Below, piece after piece: positions 63,327 to 64,000 of a stretch of 64,000 nt of DNA (the first letter of the stretch is position 1; each line of letters begins with the position of its first letter). The position numbers and the translations under genes are program-made. Source of the DNA: SZUA-547 sp963669265 (GTDB lineage Bacteria > Pseudomonadota > Alphaproteobacteria > Rhodobacterales > Rhodobacteraceae); contig OY769916.1 of assembly GCA_963669265.1 (NCBI GenBank), forward strand, positions 2,976,001 to 3,040,000, written 5' to 3'. A model generated the notes under the pieces. That model was not told the origin of the DNA. It was given only the letters and a program-made list of their open reading frames with translations, and did no database searches.

Positions 63327-64000
63327 ATGGCCTGGCGATCTAATTCATTATTGGCAACATTTTTGGCAGGCGCCGCCGCGATGGCGGCGACCCTGTCGGG
63401 CGCGGCCGCGGATGATCGCCGGCCGGTGACGCCGGAGGAGGACGCCTGGCGCGCGGTTGGCCGGATCAATCAAGGCAATGGCGGCTTTTGCACCGGTGCG
63501 CTGATCGCGCCCGATCTGGTCGTCACCGCCGCTCATTGCCTCTACAATCCGGTCACCGGACGCCGGCTCAGCCCCAACTCGGTGCATTTTGTGGCGGGCT
63601 GGGCGAAGGGACAGGCTGTCGCCCATCGGCGCGGCGCTCGAATCTCGCAATCGCCGGTCTTCGATCCGGGCGTGCGGCCGACCATGGCGGTCATGGCTTC
63701 CGATCTCGCGGTGATTCAGCTTGATCCTCCGATCCCGTCGGATCTGATCGCGCCGCTGCCGGTGATCGACGCCAAACCTGGCGAGACCGCGGCGCTGGTG
63801 GTGAGCTACGCCCGCGATCGCGCGCATCTCGCCTCTGTCGAGCGGTGCCGCGCCGCGTTCCCATCCCGGCCTCAACGACCCGTTCTGGCGGGCTGCGCCT
63901 CGATCGAGGGCGCGTCTGGCGCGCCGCTCCTGCTGAAAACCCCGTCGGGCTATGCGGTCGCGGCCGTGCTTTCCGGCCGTCAGGGCGACGGCGCGTCGGC
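63327..64000 (+). CDS. secreted trypsin-like serine protease (partial, right edge)
   Basis: The ATG at 63327 opens a frame that runs off the right edge. A signal peptide (AWRSNSLLATFLAGAAAMAA ... cut near AAA/DD) leads into a chymotrypsin-fold domain: the catalytic His in GALIAPDLVVTAAHCLY, Asp in MASDLAVIQL and Ser in CASIEGASGAPLLL. The serine motif GASGAP differs from the usual GDSGGP. It is a secreted S1-family protease or protease homologue. It has no stop in the window. Confidence 0.8.
   Translation, partial: MAWRSNSLLATFLAGAAAMAATLSGAAADDRRPVTPEEDAWRAVGRINQGNGGFCTGALIAPDLVVTAAHCLYNPVTGRRLSPNSVHFVAGWAKGQAVAHRRGARISQSPVFDPGVRPTMAVMASDLAVIQLDPPIPSDLIAPLPVIDAKPGETAALVVSYARDRAHLASVERCRAAFPSRPQRPVLAGCASIEGASGAPLLLKTPSGYAVAAVLSGRQGDGAS

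Overview
The window is typical of a GC-rich alphaproteobacterium and most closely resembles the Rhodobacterales (Rhodobacter/Paracoccus/roseobacter type). The evidence is gene content and order: a GcrA cell-cycle regulator, divergent ethylmalonyl-CoA mutase (ecm) and crotonyl-CoA carboxylase/reductase (ccr) genes, a phasin, a nitrogen-PTS EI (PtsP), a CIRCE-controlled groESL, and a phoR-pstSCAB-phoU-phoB cluster. Genes are packed tightly, with many 4-base stop/start overlaps and frequent GTG starts. No rRNA, tRNA, CRISPR array or complete insertion sequence was recognised. Nearly all of the window looks like core chromosome.

Layout. 1-3.0 kb: a partial secreted-protein gene and a minus-strand lgt-midA-pgeF operon. 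3.2-5.6 kb: ubiK, a YbjN-domain gene, a possibly structured intergenic RNA region, phasin, csaA. 5.6-10.5 kb: an orphan EnvZ-like kinase, a metallo-beta-lactamase-fold hydrolase, an M48 protease and a DUF898 membrane protein. 10.7-19.5 kb: a long minus-strand fatty-acid operon, merR - acyl-CoA dehydrogenase - secreted protein - GST - two GFA-family zinc proteins - fadA - cupin - secreted protein - fadJ, in which seven consecutive genes are coupled by overlapping stop/start codons or a 1-base gap. 19.7-25.2 kb: two coupled thioesterases, a MATE exporter, an ArsC-like reductase, pyrD, a DUF952 protein and a HlyIII-like membrane protein. 25.2-28.8 kb: divergent ecm/ccr. 29-34 kb: DEAD-box helicase, a RecD-like ATPase, a universal stress protein, a YegP protein and an EamA exporter. 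34.3-36.5 kb: groES-groEL under CIRCE. 36.7-43.5 kb: HAD hydrolase, MaoC hydratase, ribF-MFS, TlpA-type thioredoxin, YcgN, hslO and Nudix. 43.7-48.2 kb: methyltransferase, argD-argF, an ABC-2 permease and gcrA. 48.2-49.7 kb: an A+T- and lysine-rich island carrying one LysM-like gene with an in-frame stop. 49.7-58.2 kb: the Pho/Pst cluster. 58.3-64 kb: DUF1178, lysC, ptsP, DUF599 and the start of a secreted trypsin-like protease.

How it fits together. The window describes a cell that handles acetyl-CoA through beta-oxidation, polyhydroxyalkanoate granules (phasin, a PhaJ-like MaoC hydratase) and the ethylmalonyl-CoA pathway (Ccr, Ecm). The phasin promoter and the region upstream of the MaoC gene share an identical 10-base TGC-rich element, which suggests a common PhaR-type regulator. 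A MerR-family gene with its own palindromic operator heads the beta-oxidation operon. Phosphate starvation control (a Pho-box-like direct repeat before pstS and a hairpin between pstS and pstC) and heat-shock control (CIRCE before groES) can be read directly from the DNA. I found no convincing large new system. The most unusual items are the coupled beta-oxidation operon with GFA, GST, cupin and secreted partners, the A+T-rich LysM-like gene, the ecm/ccr palindromes and the candidate structured RNA near 4.3 kb.
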